Shown here: positions 1 to 8,142 of the stretch, piece by piece
Layout: each line of letters begins with the position of its first letter
How positions within the stretch are numbered: the stretch's first letter is position 1
NCBI RefSeq assembly: GCF_006007885.1
Contig: NZ_VCRO01000003.1
Location: 62,001-126,000 of the forward strand
Direction of reading: 5' to 3'
Length of the DNA: 64,000 bases
Source of the DNA: Alteribacter natronophilus
Lineage (GTDB): Bacteria > Bacillota > Bacilli > Bacillales > Salisediminibacteriaceae
Translations under genes and position numbers: made by a program
The notes under the pieces: generated by a model
The model's input: the letters and a program-made list of their open reading frames with translations, nothing else
Told to the model about the DNA's origin: nothing
Database searches by the model: none

Positions 1-1
1 T

Positions 2-322
2 GGTTCTCAATGGATCCTTCCGGCGCTTGCATCCTTTTTAAGCATGCTTCTCTACTACATGGCCGGCTGGGGAATTGCAATCGGCTTCTACCGCTATGGC
101 GGGTGGGGCGGTGCTTTTGCTATTATCTCTGCGGTTTTTCTGATGGCGATAAGCGATATATTATGGGCAAGGGAATTTCCAATACCGCTTCCTGGCGTAC
201 CGGCAGTGGACTTTTCCATCGTCCCTGTCCCGTTCCTGTTCCTGATCCTGATGATGATTATCTCAGGAACCATCTGGCTGCTCTATCTCATCACAAGAAC
301 CACTCCGATTAAGGTGGAATAA
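2..322 (+). CDS. C-terminal part of a small integral membrane protein (5' end outside window)
   Basis: The frame is open from base 2, so the true start lies before the window. A Met codon at 44 gives a 92-residue minimum. About three hydrophobic stretches are visible, near bases 5-80, 100-160 and 225-285, and the protein ends in a short basic tail. I do not recognise a family. It is followed by a strong hairpin terminator at about 379-414, which supports it as the last gene of a plus-strand unit. Confidence 0.5.
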   Translation, partial: GSQWILPALASFLSMLLYYMAGWGIAIGFYRYGGWGGAFAIISAVFLMAISDILWAREFPIPLPGVPAVDFSIVPVPFLFLILMMIISGTIWLLYLITRTTPIKVE

Positions 323-378
323 TAATTGGGCAGCAGTAGTGGGGGGATAACCCTCGGTTGCTCCCGCACACATTTAAA

Positions 379-414
379 GATCCCGACCGCAGACTGCTGC
401 GGCCGGGATTTTTT
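379..414 (+). terminator. Rho-independent terminator
   Basis: A 13-bp stem (ATCCCGACCGCAG with CTGCGGCCGGGAT, one mismatch or wobble) and a 4-nt loop are followed by TTTTTT. It lies between the plus-strand membrane gene and the end of the minus-strand peptidase and may serve both. Confidence 0.75.
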
Positions 415-422
415 CCTATTCC

Positions 423-2246
423 CTATTCAATTTTGCCTCCCACGATCGGAAGCGTCACTTTACTACGCGTCGGCAGTACCGAAAGTTCCGTCCCTGCCTC
501 CGGACGAATCGTATAATCATAATCACTCGCTATCAGCACAATCCCGATCCGGCTGCCTTCCTCAAACACATAATCGTGCGGCTGCATGTCCCATTCAAAC
601 GTATAGTCCCGCTCCGGCGTAATACTGATGGAGCGTTCCTCGCCTTTTATATTCTGAGGATCCATCCAGCCTCTCGTTATAATATCCGCATCCCCGTTTT
701 CATCGTATTCCACAAGAAGTGCGGTCAGGTTGGCCACCGGCCGGTCAATATTGAGACGAATGCTCACTTCAGGCGTCCCGCTCATGTGAACAGGAGAAGT
801 AAGCTCGTCTGTGAGATACACTAAACGATTCTCATGATCTTCCCCGGGACCGGCTACAAGGTCATCCGCTACCGTCTGAGGATCATCAATCAGGCTCTGA
901 CGATCGTGCGGGCGGTTTGGCACAGGACTGGTATGAATCGTACCTGTTCCTTCCGTTTCGCCTTTAAGCCACAGTGTAGTCTCTTCTACATCTGCATGAG
1001 GCCAGGCTTCCTGCTGCACCCAGTCCCGGTTTTCCCGCTGGATGTTTACTGTCTCCTCATCCATGATCCCGTTTTCAATGCCGTACAGCCAGTAGTCAAA
1101 CCAGCGGTGACGCTCTTCGTTCCAGAGGGATGCCGGCGGAGCACCGTGCCCTCCCTGGTGAAGCCAGAGCTTACGATCCACATCATGGTTTCCAAGCTCG
1201 TTCCACCACTGGGCAAACTGCTTCGTCTTCACGTTCCAGTCATTCAGGCCATGAGCGAGAAGTACGCTGGCTTCAATATCCTTTACACCGTCAAGATAAT
1301 TACGCTCATCCCAGAAGTCGTTGTAATCCCCGGTGACCCGGTCCTCGTCCTCCACCATCTGCTCGAGGACAGGTTCACAGATCTCACTGTCGGAGCGCGT
1401 AGTTACCAGCCCGGCCAGAACGCTGGCATCCTCACCCTGCCAGCCTCCAGGGGCCACAACGGCGCCATTGGCTCTGAAGTAATCATACCAGCTGCTGATC
1501 GCCACGATCGGCACGATCGTTTTCAAACCTTCAACCCCTGTCGTTGCCACACCGTTAGGCAGCGTTCCGTTGTAGGAAGCACCGATCATGCCCACGTTTC
1601 CTGTCGTCCAGTCTGCTGCGACTTCGTTTCCATCAGCATCAAAAGCTCTGGCACTTCCATTCAGCCAGTCGATCACTGCCTTTGTGCCCATGATTTCATA
1701 GTCATCCCCAGTTGTCGCGCATCCAGTGGATTTCCCGCTTCCGATACTTTCACCTAACACCACTGCATACCCGCGCGGCACAAAGTAGTTTCCAAGAGCA
1801 CCGAGGTTCTGAGGCTCTGCGTGCGGTCCCCTGCCTCCCCGGTTCCCCGGATGAGGCACGGGATTTAAATCCACGTCCACATCAAAAAACGGGTACGACC
1901 AGTCAAGACCTGCCCGGTATGGGCTCATTTCATAAATGACCGGTACCTCGACGCCCTCTTCCGTATCCGGTCTCATCACCTGGACTGAAACCAGGTCCAG
2001 TTCCCCGCTTCCATCGCTGTCCACTTCCGTCTCAACCCAGAGCTCTTCGATGATAGCATCCTCCGTCTCATAAATCGGACTTGTTTTGCCATCCTCCAGT
2101 TCTATGTACGTGGAAGATAACTCTGATTCGGGAATGGTTCCATTAAGAGGAATCTCCCCATCTGCCTGAACCTCCCCCTGGTACCCGAACACAGAAGTAA
2201 GCAGCAGCCCGGACAATGCCAGTGCAGTCATGCGTTTTCCGTTCAT
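423..2246 (-). CDS. Secreted Xaa-Pro dipeptidyl-peptidase / CocE-type S15 hydrolase
   Basis: This is a 607-residue protein with an N-terminal Sec signal peptide (basic MNGKR, then a hydrophobic core up to about residue 28), so it probably acts outside the membrane. The alpha/beta-hydrolase core carries the nucleophile motif GASYNG near residue 223, an acidic residue in HGLNDW and the catalytic His in HQGGHG. The last 200 residues form the jelly-roll PepX C-terminal domain. Families of this type release Xaa-Pro dipeptides or cleave esters; which one cannot be read from sequence. AAAGGAGG lies 8 nt before the ATG. Mature protein is strongly acidic. Confidence 0.85.
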   Translation of the reverse strand: MNGKRMTALALSGLLLTSVFGYQGEVQADGEIPLNGTIPESELSSTYIELEDGKTSPIYETEDAIIEELWVETEVDSDGSGELDLVSVQVMRPDTEEGVEVPVIYEMSPYRAGLDWSYPFFDVDVDLNPVPHPGNRGGRGPHAEPQNLGALGNYFVPRGYAVVLGESIGSGKSTGCATTGDDYEIMGTKAVIDWLNGSARAFDADGNEVAADWTTGNVGMIGASYNGTLPNGVATTGVEGLKTIVPIVAISSWYDYFRANGAVVAPGGWQGEDASVLAGLVTTRSDSEICEPVLEQMVEDEDRVTGDYNDFWDERNYLDGVKDIEASVLLAHGLNDWNVKTKQFAQWWNELGNHDVDRKLWLHQGGHGAPPASLWNEERHRWFDYWLYGIENGIMDEETVNIQRENRDWVQQEAWPHADVEETTLWLKGETEGTGTIHTSPVPNRPHDRQSLIDDPQTVADDLVAGPGEDHENRLVYLTDELTSPVHMSGTPEVSIRLNIDRPVANLTALLVEYDENGDADIITRGWMDPQNIKGEERSISITPERDYTFEWDMQPHDYVFEEGSRIGIVLIASDYDYTIRPEAGTELSVLPTRSKVTLPIVGGKIE

Positions 2247-2276
2247 TTTCCAGCCTCCTTTGGTTTATAAGAAAGG

Positions 2277-2306
2277 AAGTCCGACGAAGCTCCCGGACTT
2301 TTTTCT
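2277..2306 (+). terminator. Orphan terminator-like hairpin upstream of the peptidase gene
   Basis: AAGTCCG and CGGACTT flank a 10-nt loop and are followed by TTTTTTCTTTTT on the plus strand. No plus-strand gene precedes it, because the peptidase is on the minus strand. It could end an antisense transcript or act as a 5'-UTR hairpin of the peptidase mRNA. Confidence 0.45.
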
Positions 2307-2493
2307 TTTTCAGGCAAAAGAGTACCAGAAAAATAGCGAGAAAATTGTCACTTTTCCGCAGTAAAACGCTTTTATTTCAAATTACGGAATATTACCTACC
2401 CGAAATACCTTACTCCCACTTCTAAACTCATACGATCATATCTGAACATATAGTTCCATACGCCCGGATCGTAACAGCCTCCCAAAACACGTG

Positions 2494-2517
2494 AAAAGGC
2501 ACAGATCAGTCTGTGCC
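2494..2517 (-). terminator. Rho-independent terminator of the 89-residue membrane gene
   Basis: Perfect 8-bp stem GGCACAGA/TCTGTGCC with a 4-nt loop. On the minus strand it is followed by TTTT, just downstream of the gene at 2532-2801. Confidence 0.7.
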
Positions 2518-2531
2518 TCCAGTTAAATCTA

Positions 2532-2801
2532 TTATTTTACCAGCTTCGGTCTTAAAACCGCCCGGTTGGCGTGGAACTTCATAATAAGACCGAACATGGC
2601 CAGCGTAAACGGAACAAGTGCAGTAAAACTCTGAACGAGAACCGCCGCAAGAAAGCTTACGGAGGTAAGGCCGATGATCATGAGATCTGAACCGCGGAGC
2701 CGTTTAGCTGCATCGTGCTTCACCCAGCCTCTCATAAACAGGATGGTATACAGACCAAAAATCAGTGTCAGAAAGAGCAGCAGGATCCCTGATAAACCCA
2801 T
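2532..2801 (-). CDS. Small integral membrane protein
   Basis: An 89-residue protein with three hydrophobic segments (about 3-24, 40-60 and 62-77) and a basic C-terminus. No family recognised. A GGAGGG motif 6 nt before the ATG and a dedicated terminator downstream support a real monocistronic gene. Confidence 0.7.
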   Translation of the reverse strand: MGLSGILLLFLTLIFGLYTILFMRGWVKHDAAKRLRGSDLMIIGLTSVSFLAAVLVQSFTALVPFTLAMFGLIMKFHANRAVLRPKLVK

Positions 2802-2886
2802 CCAATCCCTCCAGCATGGTTAGTTAGTGTTAACATACTACCCGCCTGGACAGAGATTCATGCCACTCAGTCAGCATTTTTTAAAC

Positions 2887-3336
2887 TCAGAATAAAAACA
2901 GCAGCACACACATAACGATAAATCCCCTTGCAAGCCACTTTCTTCTCTTTTTGCCCGGATCCTCTTCCTCGATCGGCTCATCCTCTGTCTGGTCAGGTTC
3001 CTCCTGGACAGGTGCGACCAGTTCGCGTGCCTCAGCTGCCCGCTCCCTGTCTGCAAAAATATCCACACCGAAACTGGTCTCCCCCATATAGACGCTCAGG
3101 TAACCACCAGCTTCACGGTATTCCTTGAATGCCCGGATGCCGTTTGATTCAAGAAGTTCTGTAAGCATCGTTGCCTCCATTTCACTGGAAGCCGTGGTAA
3201 GATGGATGGTTTCAACGAACTCCGTCTCCCTGAATTCCGGTTCAGAGACGTCCTGCTCGATCAGATCAGTGCCGCAATCGCTGCAGGTCTGCTTTTTATT
3301 CACATATTCTTCTCCACAATCAGGACAGTATTTCAC
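2887..3336 (-). CDS. Zinc-ribbon / DUF2007-like protein with C-terminal membrane anchor
   Basis: A 149-residue protein in three parts. Residues 1-25 form a zinc ribbon with two CxxC knuckles (CPDCG and CSDCG). Residues about 45-100 resemble the DUF2007 'putative signal transducing protein' fold (SSEMEATMLTELLESNGI). After an acidic stretch and a KKRRK basic patch comes a single C-terminal transmembrane helix (about 134-149), so the body should face the cytoplasm. GGGGGA precedes the ATG. Function unknown; probably a membrane-tethered regulatory or adaptor protein. Confidence 0.75.
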   Translation of the reverse strand: MKYCPDCGEEYVNKKQTCSDCGTDLIEQDVSEPEFRETEFVETIHLTTASSEMEATMLTELLESNGIRAFKEYREAGGYLSVYMGETSFGVDIFADRERAAEARELVAPVQEEPDQTEDEPIEEEDPGKKRRKWLARGFIVMCVLLFLF

Positions 3337-3436
3337 AGGTATCCCCCCTGATTTTATATACGGAATTGCAGACCGAAAGTTTCAGCGTTAATTCATAGAG
3401 AAGGAGATACGAAGACAGGCAAGGCTTACCTGCTGA

Positions 3437-4036
3437 TCAGTTCTCACCGCCGATGCCGTGACGCTTCACGACCTCCCCGTTCCGGTCATAGGCCGTTATA
3501 ATTGAGTTGTACAGGTGCTCACCGTCACCTGTGTAAATGAGCCACATCCGGTCATTTCCATGGCCGGGAATCATCGCACGGTAGGTCCTCCCCAGATTAC
3601 TCGTAACATCAATCCTCACAATGTCGGGATCATAAACATATCCATAAATAAGATCCGTGAAGCCCTCTTCAAACGAACGGTGAAGACCGACATACTGCAC
3701 GTCCATCTGCTTCATATGAGACTCGCCTACAAGCGGCTGCACACTGCCCCCTTTATGCTCCCAGCCGAACAACCCCCGCTCGAACCTTTTTTCTCCGAAG
3801 TACCGCTCCCGCTCCAGTCCATACTGGTAAAATACAACAGCTTCATGGTCGCTGAGCATTTCCAGATGGGAAATCTTTATAAAAGGGTGATCGAGACTTT
3901 CCATATGGCTTTCAACCGCTTCTTCAACTTTCTGCGGGGAGAGAGCCAGCAGAAACAGAACAGCCAGGGCCGCGAGACATGCCACCAGCATGGCATAACC
4001 GCTTGTTCTGTTTTTCATCAGTAGAAATTCAGCCAC
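3437..4036 (-). CDS. Single-pass membrane protein of unknown function
   Basis: A longer reading frame opens with TTG at 4054, but that codon runs straight into AAGGAGGG, which is the ribosome-binding site. The GTG at 4036, 7 nt further on, is the better start and gives 199 residues. One transmembrane helix (about residues 12-35) is followed by an extracytoplasmic domain of about 160 residues. No family or catalytic motif recognised. Confidence 0.7.
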   Translation of the reverse strand: MAEFLLMKNRTSGYAMLVACLAALAVLFLLALSPQKVEEAVESHMESLDHPFIKISHLEMLSDHEAVVFYQYGLERERYFGEKRFERGLFGWEHKGGSVQPLVGESHMKQMDVQYVGLHRSFEEGFTDLIYGYVYDPDIVRIDVTSNLGRTYRAMIPGHGNDRMWLIYTGDGEHLYNSIITAYDRNGEVVKRHGIGGEN

Positions 4037-4170
4037 CGGCGCTCCCTCCTTCAATAAATGGTAAAAATTACTTTTTTACTTCTATAAAATTACCATATTT
4101 TTGGGCTTCTGGCTACATGATCCCGGTACTTAAATAGAAACTCCACACTTTACCCTGTCCCTTCACCTAA

Positions 4171-4196
4171 ACAGAATACCTCGTCTTACATACACT
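4171..4196 (+). promoter_or_regulatory. Candidate mother-cell (sigma-K/E) promoter of the YjcZ-type gene
   Basis: AC at 4171-4172, exactly 16 nt, then CATACACT at 4189-4196. This fits the sigma-K pattern AC-N16-CATA and the sigma-E -10 CATACANT. It lies 30 bp before the start codon of a sporulation-type peptide. Confidence 0.4.
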
Positions 4197-4225
4197 GCTA
4201 GTAAAGCGACAAGGAGGTGTTTACC

Positions 4226-4312
4226 ATGAGTCACGGAAACAACAACGTTTTTGCGTTCACTGTTGTCATCTTTGTTCTGCTTGTAATCGTAGGCTGTGCC
4301 TGCTACTACTAA
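4226..4312 (+). CDS. YjcZ-family sporulation-associated membrane peptide
   Basis: A 28-residue peptide: polar start MSHGNNN, then one hydrophobic helix (VFAFTVVIFVLLVIVG), then a CACYY tail. This is the layout of the short YjcZ-type peptides widespread in Bacillus, usually annotated as sporulation proteins. A near-perfect AAGGAGGTG lies 6 nt upstream and a strong terminator follows within 15 nt, so the gene is complete and monocistronic. Sporulation expression is inferred from the family and the -10 element. Confidence 0.85.
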   Translation: MSHGNNNVFAFTVVIFVLLVIVGCACYY

Positions 4313-4325
4313 TCTCTGTAACAGA

Positions 4326-4361
4326 AACAGCTGCTCCTTTATTCAGGGGCAGCTGTTTTTT
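4326..4361 (+). terminator. Rho-independent terminator
   Basis: AACAGCTGCTCC pairs with GGGGCAGCTGTT (one wobble) around an 8-nt loop, followed by TTTTTT. It closes the YjcZ-type gene; the T-run touches the stop codon of the convergent acetyltransferase. Confidence 0.85.
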
Positions 4362-4812
4362 ACATAAACTTTTCCAGCTTCACAAGTGGCAGACCATCAT
4401 TTGTCCTCAATTGCTTCGACAAGCGAAAACCTGATTTCCCGTAAAAAGCCACCGCCGGATGATTTTCTGCCGCCGTGGAAACTTCCAGTCTTTTAACATC
4501 CTTCAGCTGACTTACATGGGCCAGAAGCCGTGTGGCGATGCGCCTTCGAAAAAAGTCAGGGTGTACCACAAGACGGTGAATGTCCATCGTCCGGTGAACC
4601 ATCTTAAAACTGATTACACCGCAGACGACCTCGTTTTCCACGTGGCCAAAGAACGTTTCCCCGCATTCTTTCAAGACAGACGCCGAATCGGACAGGCCCG
4701 GTATACCGTCATAGCCAATCAGGTCAGCCTCAGCCTGATAAGCCGGCTTCTGGACAGCAATCACCGCTTCCGCATCAGAAAGAGAATTCATATCAAGTAG
4801 TCGGATCACCAC
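4360..4812 (-). CDS. GNAT-family N-acetyltransferase
   Basis: A 150-residue single-domain GNAT protein that would transfer acetyl from acetyl-CoA; acceptor unknown. The strand-4/helix-3 pyrophosphate-binding signature is RRRIATRLL (about residues 88-96), preceded by IHRLVVHPDFF, and the C-terminal VAFYGKSGFRL motif is present. Two adjacent GTG codons (4812 and 4809) follow GGAG; 4809 has the more usual spacing. The start overlaps the upstream membrane gene by 20 nt, indicating co-transcription. Confidence 0.8.
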   Translation of the reverse strand: MVIRLLDMNSLSDAEAVIAVQKPAYQAEADLIGYDGIPGLSDSASVLKECGETFFGHVENEVVCGVISFKMVHRTMDIHRLVVHPDFFRRRIATRLLAHVSQLKDVKRLEVSTAAENHPAVAFYGKSGFRLSKQLRTNDGLPLVKLEKFM

Positions 4813-5119
4813 TCCGCTCCTTTCTCCGCACTTTTCTGAAATTCCATGCGTTAATCAGAAAAAAGCCCGTAATCCAGACAATCCCCGCAGCGAAGAAATA
4901 TTCAACCAGGTTTATATGGACGTGGCCGGTAAAATAGACAGGATCAAGCAGCATCAGGCGGCTCTCGGGAAGCCCCTCACCGTGATGGGTGAGAAACCGA
5001 AGGGGAAACCCCGTTCTGTGCTGCGATTCTGTTACTGTAAAAAACGGATAAACAAATATGGACAGGGCAGGCAGCAGGAGGCTGATCGCTGCAAGCCACT
5101 TTTTCTGTGCTGACGTCAC
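4793..5119 (-). CDS. Two-helix membrane protein of unknown function
   Basis: A 108-residue protein with hydrophobic helices at about 8-28 and 73-93 around a polar loop containing HHGEG. GTG start preceded by AAAGGAGG with 6-nt spacing. Its 3' end overlaps the acetyltransferase gene by 20 nt, so the two are probably a two-gene unit. No family recognised. Confidence 0.65.
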   Translation of the reverse strand: MTSAQKKWLAAISLLLPALSIFVYPFFTVTESQHRTGFPLRFLTHHGEGLPESRLMLLDPVYFTGHVHINLVEYFFAAGIVWITGFFLINAWNFRKVRRKERSGDPTT

Positions 5120-5213
5120 CGAACTCCTCCTTTAGTCGATCTCTATTACTACCTTACCACCCTGATTACAGAATAATCACATATTTCTGCTTACCAGTTA
5201 GTTTTGCAATCTC

Positions 5214-5381
5214 TTAATCTCCTTTTAAAGGATACTTTTGCTTATACTCCTCGTAATCCAGCACCTCAACAGTATTTGACCAGTGCAGGACAGTTCCTGT
5301 GAAATCCCTGATACCAAGACCCGGCATTTCATATGTTTCAGCATTACTGGCTGTTCCTGTGGCATCCTCTATTAATGATAG
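5214..5381 (-). pseudogene. Possible truncated coding remnant (about 55 codons)
   Basis: An open minus-strand frame ends at a stop at 5214-5216 and reads protein-like to about 5381, where a TAA interrupts it upstream. Segments such as GLGIRDFTGTVLHWSN and VLDYEEYKQKYPLKGD look like a real C-terminus, and codon choice resembles neighbouring genes. No start codon with a ribosome-binding site is present. Most likely the tail of a decayed gene; family not recognised. Confidence 0.35.
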
Positions 5382-5395
5382 TTACCTGCTACTGA

Positions 5396-6103
5396 TCATA
5401 CTTTCCCGATGCTGAATCCGTTAAACAGTCTCCCGCCGTGTTCCGCAAGCACGTCATCAGTAAAACAAACCGCCTGTTCTTTTTCCCCTGTCCGGTAATA
5501 GTGGTCAAACGCGCGGGTCAGCCGTTCTGCCAATGACGAATCAAACTGCTTAAGGGCACGGGCATGCCACTTCGAATCCCCGCACCAGGCACCGTTAGTC
5601 CGGAGAATGAACTCGCTCAGCTGGATCATAAGGGAGCCGGCAATGAACAGCCCCTCGTCTCTTCGTTCGGCCCCCTCAAAGTCCTCCAGAACATCGGTCA
5701 GAAAATACCGTTTCAGAGCGATCGTCTTCCTGCTCCACGGCTCCGGTCCCTTTTCCAGGAGATCCCTCGCTTCGGTCCGAATGGCCGCGAGCACCCCTGT
5801 ATCACGGATCACCTTTCCTTCTGCCACCATCCGCGGCATGGACGGCCGCCCCCGCTCACAGTCGCTTGAGAAGAAGTGTCTGTACGACTCCAGATTGTGG
5901 ACAAACACCTCAACCGGCCACTGTTCAAAAATGAAAGATTCCCGGTAGGACTGCAACGTCTCACTGTCAAAAACCACGATATCAAGATCGGATGTGGCAG
6001 TGGCTTCGCCGCGTACAACACTGCCTGAAAGAACGGCACCGTCACAGCCTGGAAAAAGTGAGTCTATCAGGTTCTGCGCTGTCTGATATGGTTCAGGTTT
6101 CAT
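5396..6103 (-). CDS. Nucleotidyltransferase-domain protein (aminoglycoside-nucleotidyltransferase-like)
   Basis: A 235-residue protein with the Pol-beta-type signature GSVVRG-x6-DLD near residues 27-41 (GSxxRG then DxD), the metal- and NTP-binding core. The rest is helical, as in small-molecule nucleotidyltransferases. Substrate not identifiable. The ATG overlaps the TGA of the upstream acetyltransferase by 4 nt, so the two are translationally coupled. It is the last gene of the NTase-GNAT-ABCF-GNAT-NTase set. Confidence 0.8.
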   Translation of the reverse strand: MKPEPYQTAQNLIDSLFPGCDGAVLSGSVVRGEATATSDLDIVVFDSETLQSYRESFIFEQWPVEVFVHNLESYRHFFSSDCERGRPSMPRMVAEGKVIRDTGVLAAIRTEARDLLEKGPEPWSRKTIALKRYFLTDVLEDFEGAERRDEGLFIAGSLMIQLSEFILRTNGAWCGDSKWHARALKQFDSSLAERLTRAFDHYYRTGEKEQAVCFTDDVLAEHGGRLFNGFSIGKV

Positions 6104-6585
6104 CGTCCCATCCCTCCTTCCCCGGGTTGCAGCTCGTAGCGGTGGGAGATTTTCTTTTGCCGATCCTCTCTATGAAACCCCCGTCTTTCATAAAAAGCAG
6201 CCGCTTCTTTTGTATCCGTATAGAGAACAAACGCGGTGAACTGTTTTCCACCGTCACTGATAATGCTGTTAAGCAGCAGCGATCCAAGCCCCTTATCCCT
6301 TAACACTTTCCTGATGTAAAAACGCCTGATTCTTCCGGTTTTATGATCTCTGCTGAACGGATCCCGGTTCAGCCCGCCTATCCCGTGAAGCTCACCGTCC
6401 CGGCTGAAAATGCCGTAAAGACCTTCCCCGGGCTCTTCAAAACGGTTCAAACCCCTAAAGTAATCATCCTGGAGGCGCTCGAGAAAACGGAAGCCTTCCG
6501 CCCGGCTTTCGTTAACCAGAGCGGTGAGATCGACTGTTTTTAAATCATCGATTTGCCTGACAAAGAACTCCGGTTCATTCTTCAC
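6100..6585 (-). CDS. GNAT-family N-acetyltransferase
   Basis: About 161 residues with a typical GNAT core: IRRFYIRKVLRDKGLGSLLL supplies strand 4 and the CoA-pyrophosphate loop (RDKGLG), and AAAFYERRGF is the C-terminal motif. The frame can be read from GTG at 6597, but that codon touches the GAGAGAGG ribosome-binding site; GTG at 6585 is better spaced. It ends in a 4-nt overlap with the nucleotidyltransferase gene. Acceptor substrate unknown; context suggests drug or metabolite modification. Confidence 0.75.
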   Translation of the reverse strand: MKNEPEFFVRQIDDLKTVDLTALVNESRAEGFRFLERLQDDYFRGLNRFEEPGEGLYGIFSRDGELHGIGGLNRDPFSRDHKTGRIRRFYIRKVLRDKGLGSLLLNSIISDGGKQFTAFVLYTDTKEAAAFYERRGFHREDRQKKISHRYELQPGEGGMGR

Positions 6586-6640
6586 AGCTGACAGCACCCT
6601 CTCTCAAAAATGTAGTCTTGTCTATCATTTTATAAACCTC

Positions 6641-8107
6641 TTACCTTTTTGTAAGGTGCAGTTTCTTTGTTGCCACTGCATCTGCGAAATGTTCATTATG
6701 ATCCACAGCGATCATCGTTGGTTCGTACTCCCTGATCGATGCAATCAGCTGCTCTACAATAAACAGATCAAGATAATTGGTCACTTCATCCCAGATAAAT
6801 AACTGATTCGAACCAAGGATTGCATGGGCCAGAAATACTTTTTTCTGTTCACCCTCACTCCAGTGCCTGCTTGTCTGATCCGAAAATCTGGAACGCTCCA
6901 TCCCGAGCTGGCGCAGCAGATGGAGGTATTCTTCTTTTTCCCGGAAGGAAAGCCTCCCGAGCAGGGAGCCATAATCTTTTTCCCGCTGATTTTTCTGCTC
7001 AAGAACGGAGAGTTTTTCCGGCATCTGAACACGGTGTTCACCGGTTGTTTCAACTTCCTCTCTTCCAAGCAGAAAATTAATGAGGCTCGATTTTCCTGCC
7101 CCGTTTTTACCCGTGATAAAGAAACGGTCATTCGGATAAACATCTGCGTCAACCGGCTCAAACAGAGGCTTTCCGTTACGTAAAATCGAAAAGTTTCTGA
7201 GATACAGAATCTGATTGCGGGGCACCTGAACATTCATTTTTAATCTGTCTGCCTGTTCAATATTGCTGATCAGACTCCTTTTTTCCTCAATCTTTTCTTC
7301 TGTCCTTTTACGGATCGCTTTTGAGCGTTTCATCTGTTTGGCAGCGAGCCTACGTTCCGAAGCGTCCTTTGTACTGTTTTCCCGCTGAAGCCCCCAGGAG
7401 CCGACTCTTCCCGAAACGTCACTCAGCCGCTTAATTTCTTTACCGAGCTGGGAATTTGTTTCCCGGGAAAGATGATCGGCCCGGTCTTTTTCCCGTTTCC
7501 ATTCATCAATGTTCCCTTTGATAAGATCCACACTTTCCCTGTTGATGGCCAGCACATGATCGACAAAGGAATTCAGAAAGCGCTGATCATGACTGACCAC
7601 GATAAATCCTTGTTTGTTTTTCAGATACTGTCCAACCACATTCCGTCCATCCGCATCCAGATTATTCGTCGGCTCATCAATCAGTGAAAACGACTGTTCG
7701 TTGAGAAACAGTTCAATGAGCAGAAGTTTTGTCTGTTCACCGCCGCTCAGCTCCTGAAATCTCCTTTGTAAAATTTCCGGGGAAAGCTTCATGTATGACA
7801 GCTCCCGTTCCAGTTCCCACGGCTCTTTAGCCGGATTGTTTTTCAGGAGCATTTCCTCTGCCGTTATATTTTCAGATGGTTCCGGGTACGTGGGGAAATA
7901 GCTGAACCTAAGTGATGACCGGACGGAACCTTCATAAGGGAGCTGTTCGAGTAAAATCTTCAGGAAGCTCGTTTTCCCACGGCCATTCCGGCCGATCAGC
8001 GCCAGCTTCCAGTTTTCGTGAATACTGAGGTTCACATCTTCAAACAGCGGCTCCATCATGGAGTCGTACTGAAACGTCATATTGCTGATTAGAATATTTC
8101 CTGTAAT
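6641..8107 (-). CDS. ABC-F ribosomal protection protein, Lsa-like
   Basis: A soluble protein with two ABC domains and no membrane segments. NBD1 has Walker A GRNGRGKT, signature LSGGEQ and Walker B SLIDEPTNNLD. A charged helical linker (about 195-280) contains the MKRSKAIRKR segment. NBD2 has GKNGAGKSS, SEGEQKK and IWDEVTNYLD. Overall pattern matches Lsa(A)-type antibiotic-resistance ABC-F factors, which bind ribosomes and displace lincosamides, streptogramin A and pleuromutilins. The first ATG (8080) would cut off the first beta strand and lacks a ribosome-binding site; ATT at 8107, 9 nt after AGGAG, restores it. Confidence 0.85.
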   Translation of the reverse strand: MTGNILISNMTFQYDSMMEPLFEDVNLSIHENWKLALIGRNGRGKTSFLKILLEQLPYEGSVRSSLRFSYFPTYPEPSENITAEEMLLKNNPAKEPWELERELSYMKLSPEILQRRFQELSGGEQTKLLLIELFLNEQSFSLIDEPTNNLDADGRNVVGQYLKNKQGFIVVSHDQRFLNSFVDHVLAINRESVDLIKGNIDEWKREKDRADHLSRETNSQLGKEIKRLSDVSGRVGSWGLQRENSTKDASERRLAAKQMKRSKAIRKRTEEKIEEKRSLISNIEQADRLKMNVQVPRNQILYLRNFSILRNGKPLFEPVDADVYPNDRFFITGKNGAGKSSLINFLLGREEVETTGEHRVQMPEKLSVLEQKNQREKDYGSLLGRLSFREKEEYLHLLRQLGMERSRFSDQTSRHWSEGEQKKVFLAHAILGSNQLFIWDEVTNYLDLFIVEQLIASIREYEPTMIAVDHNEHFADAVATKKLHLTKR

Positions 8108-8142
8108 TAGCCTCAGCTCCTCTTTTCAAATAGCCGGTTCTC

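Noticed and set aside
834-1757. 307-codon plus-strand frame
   Set aside because: Lies antisense within the S15 peptidase, whose motifs are unambiguous.
6641-8107. ABC importer/exporter ATPase instead of ABC-F
   Set aside because: Two fused NBDs, a charged linker, no membrane partner gene and close Lsa-type motifs point to ABC-F.
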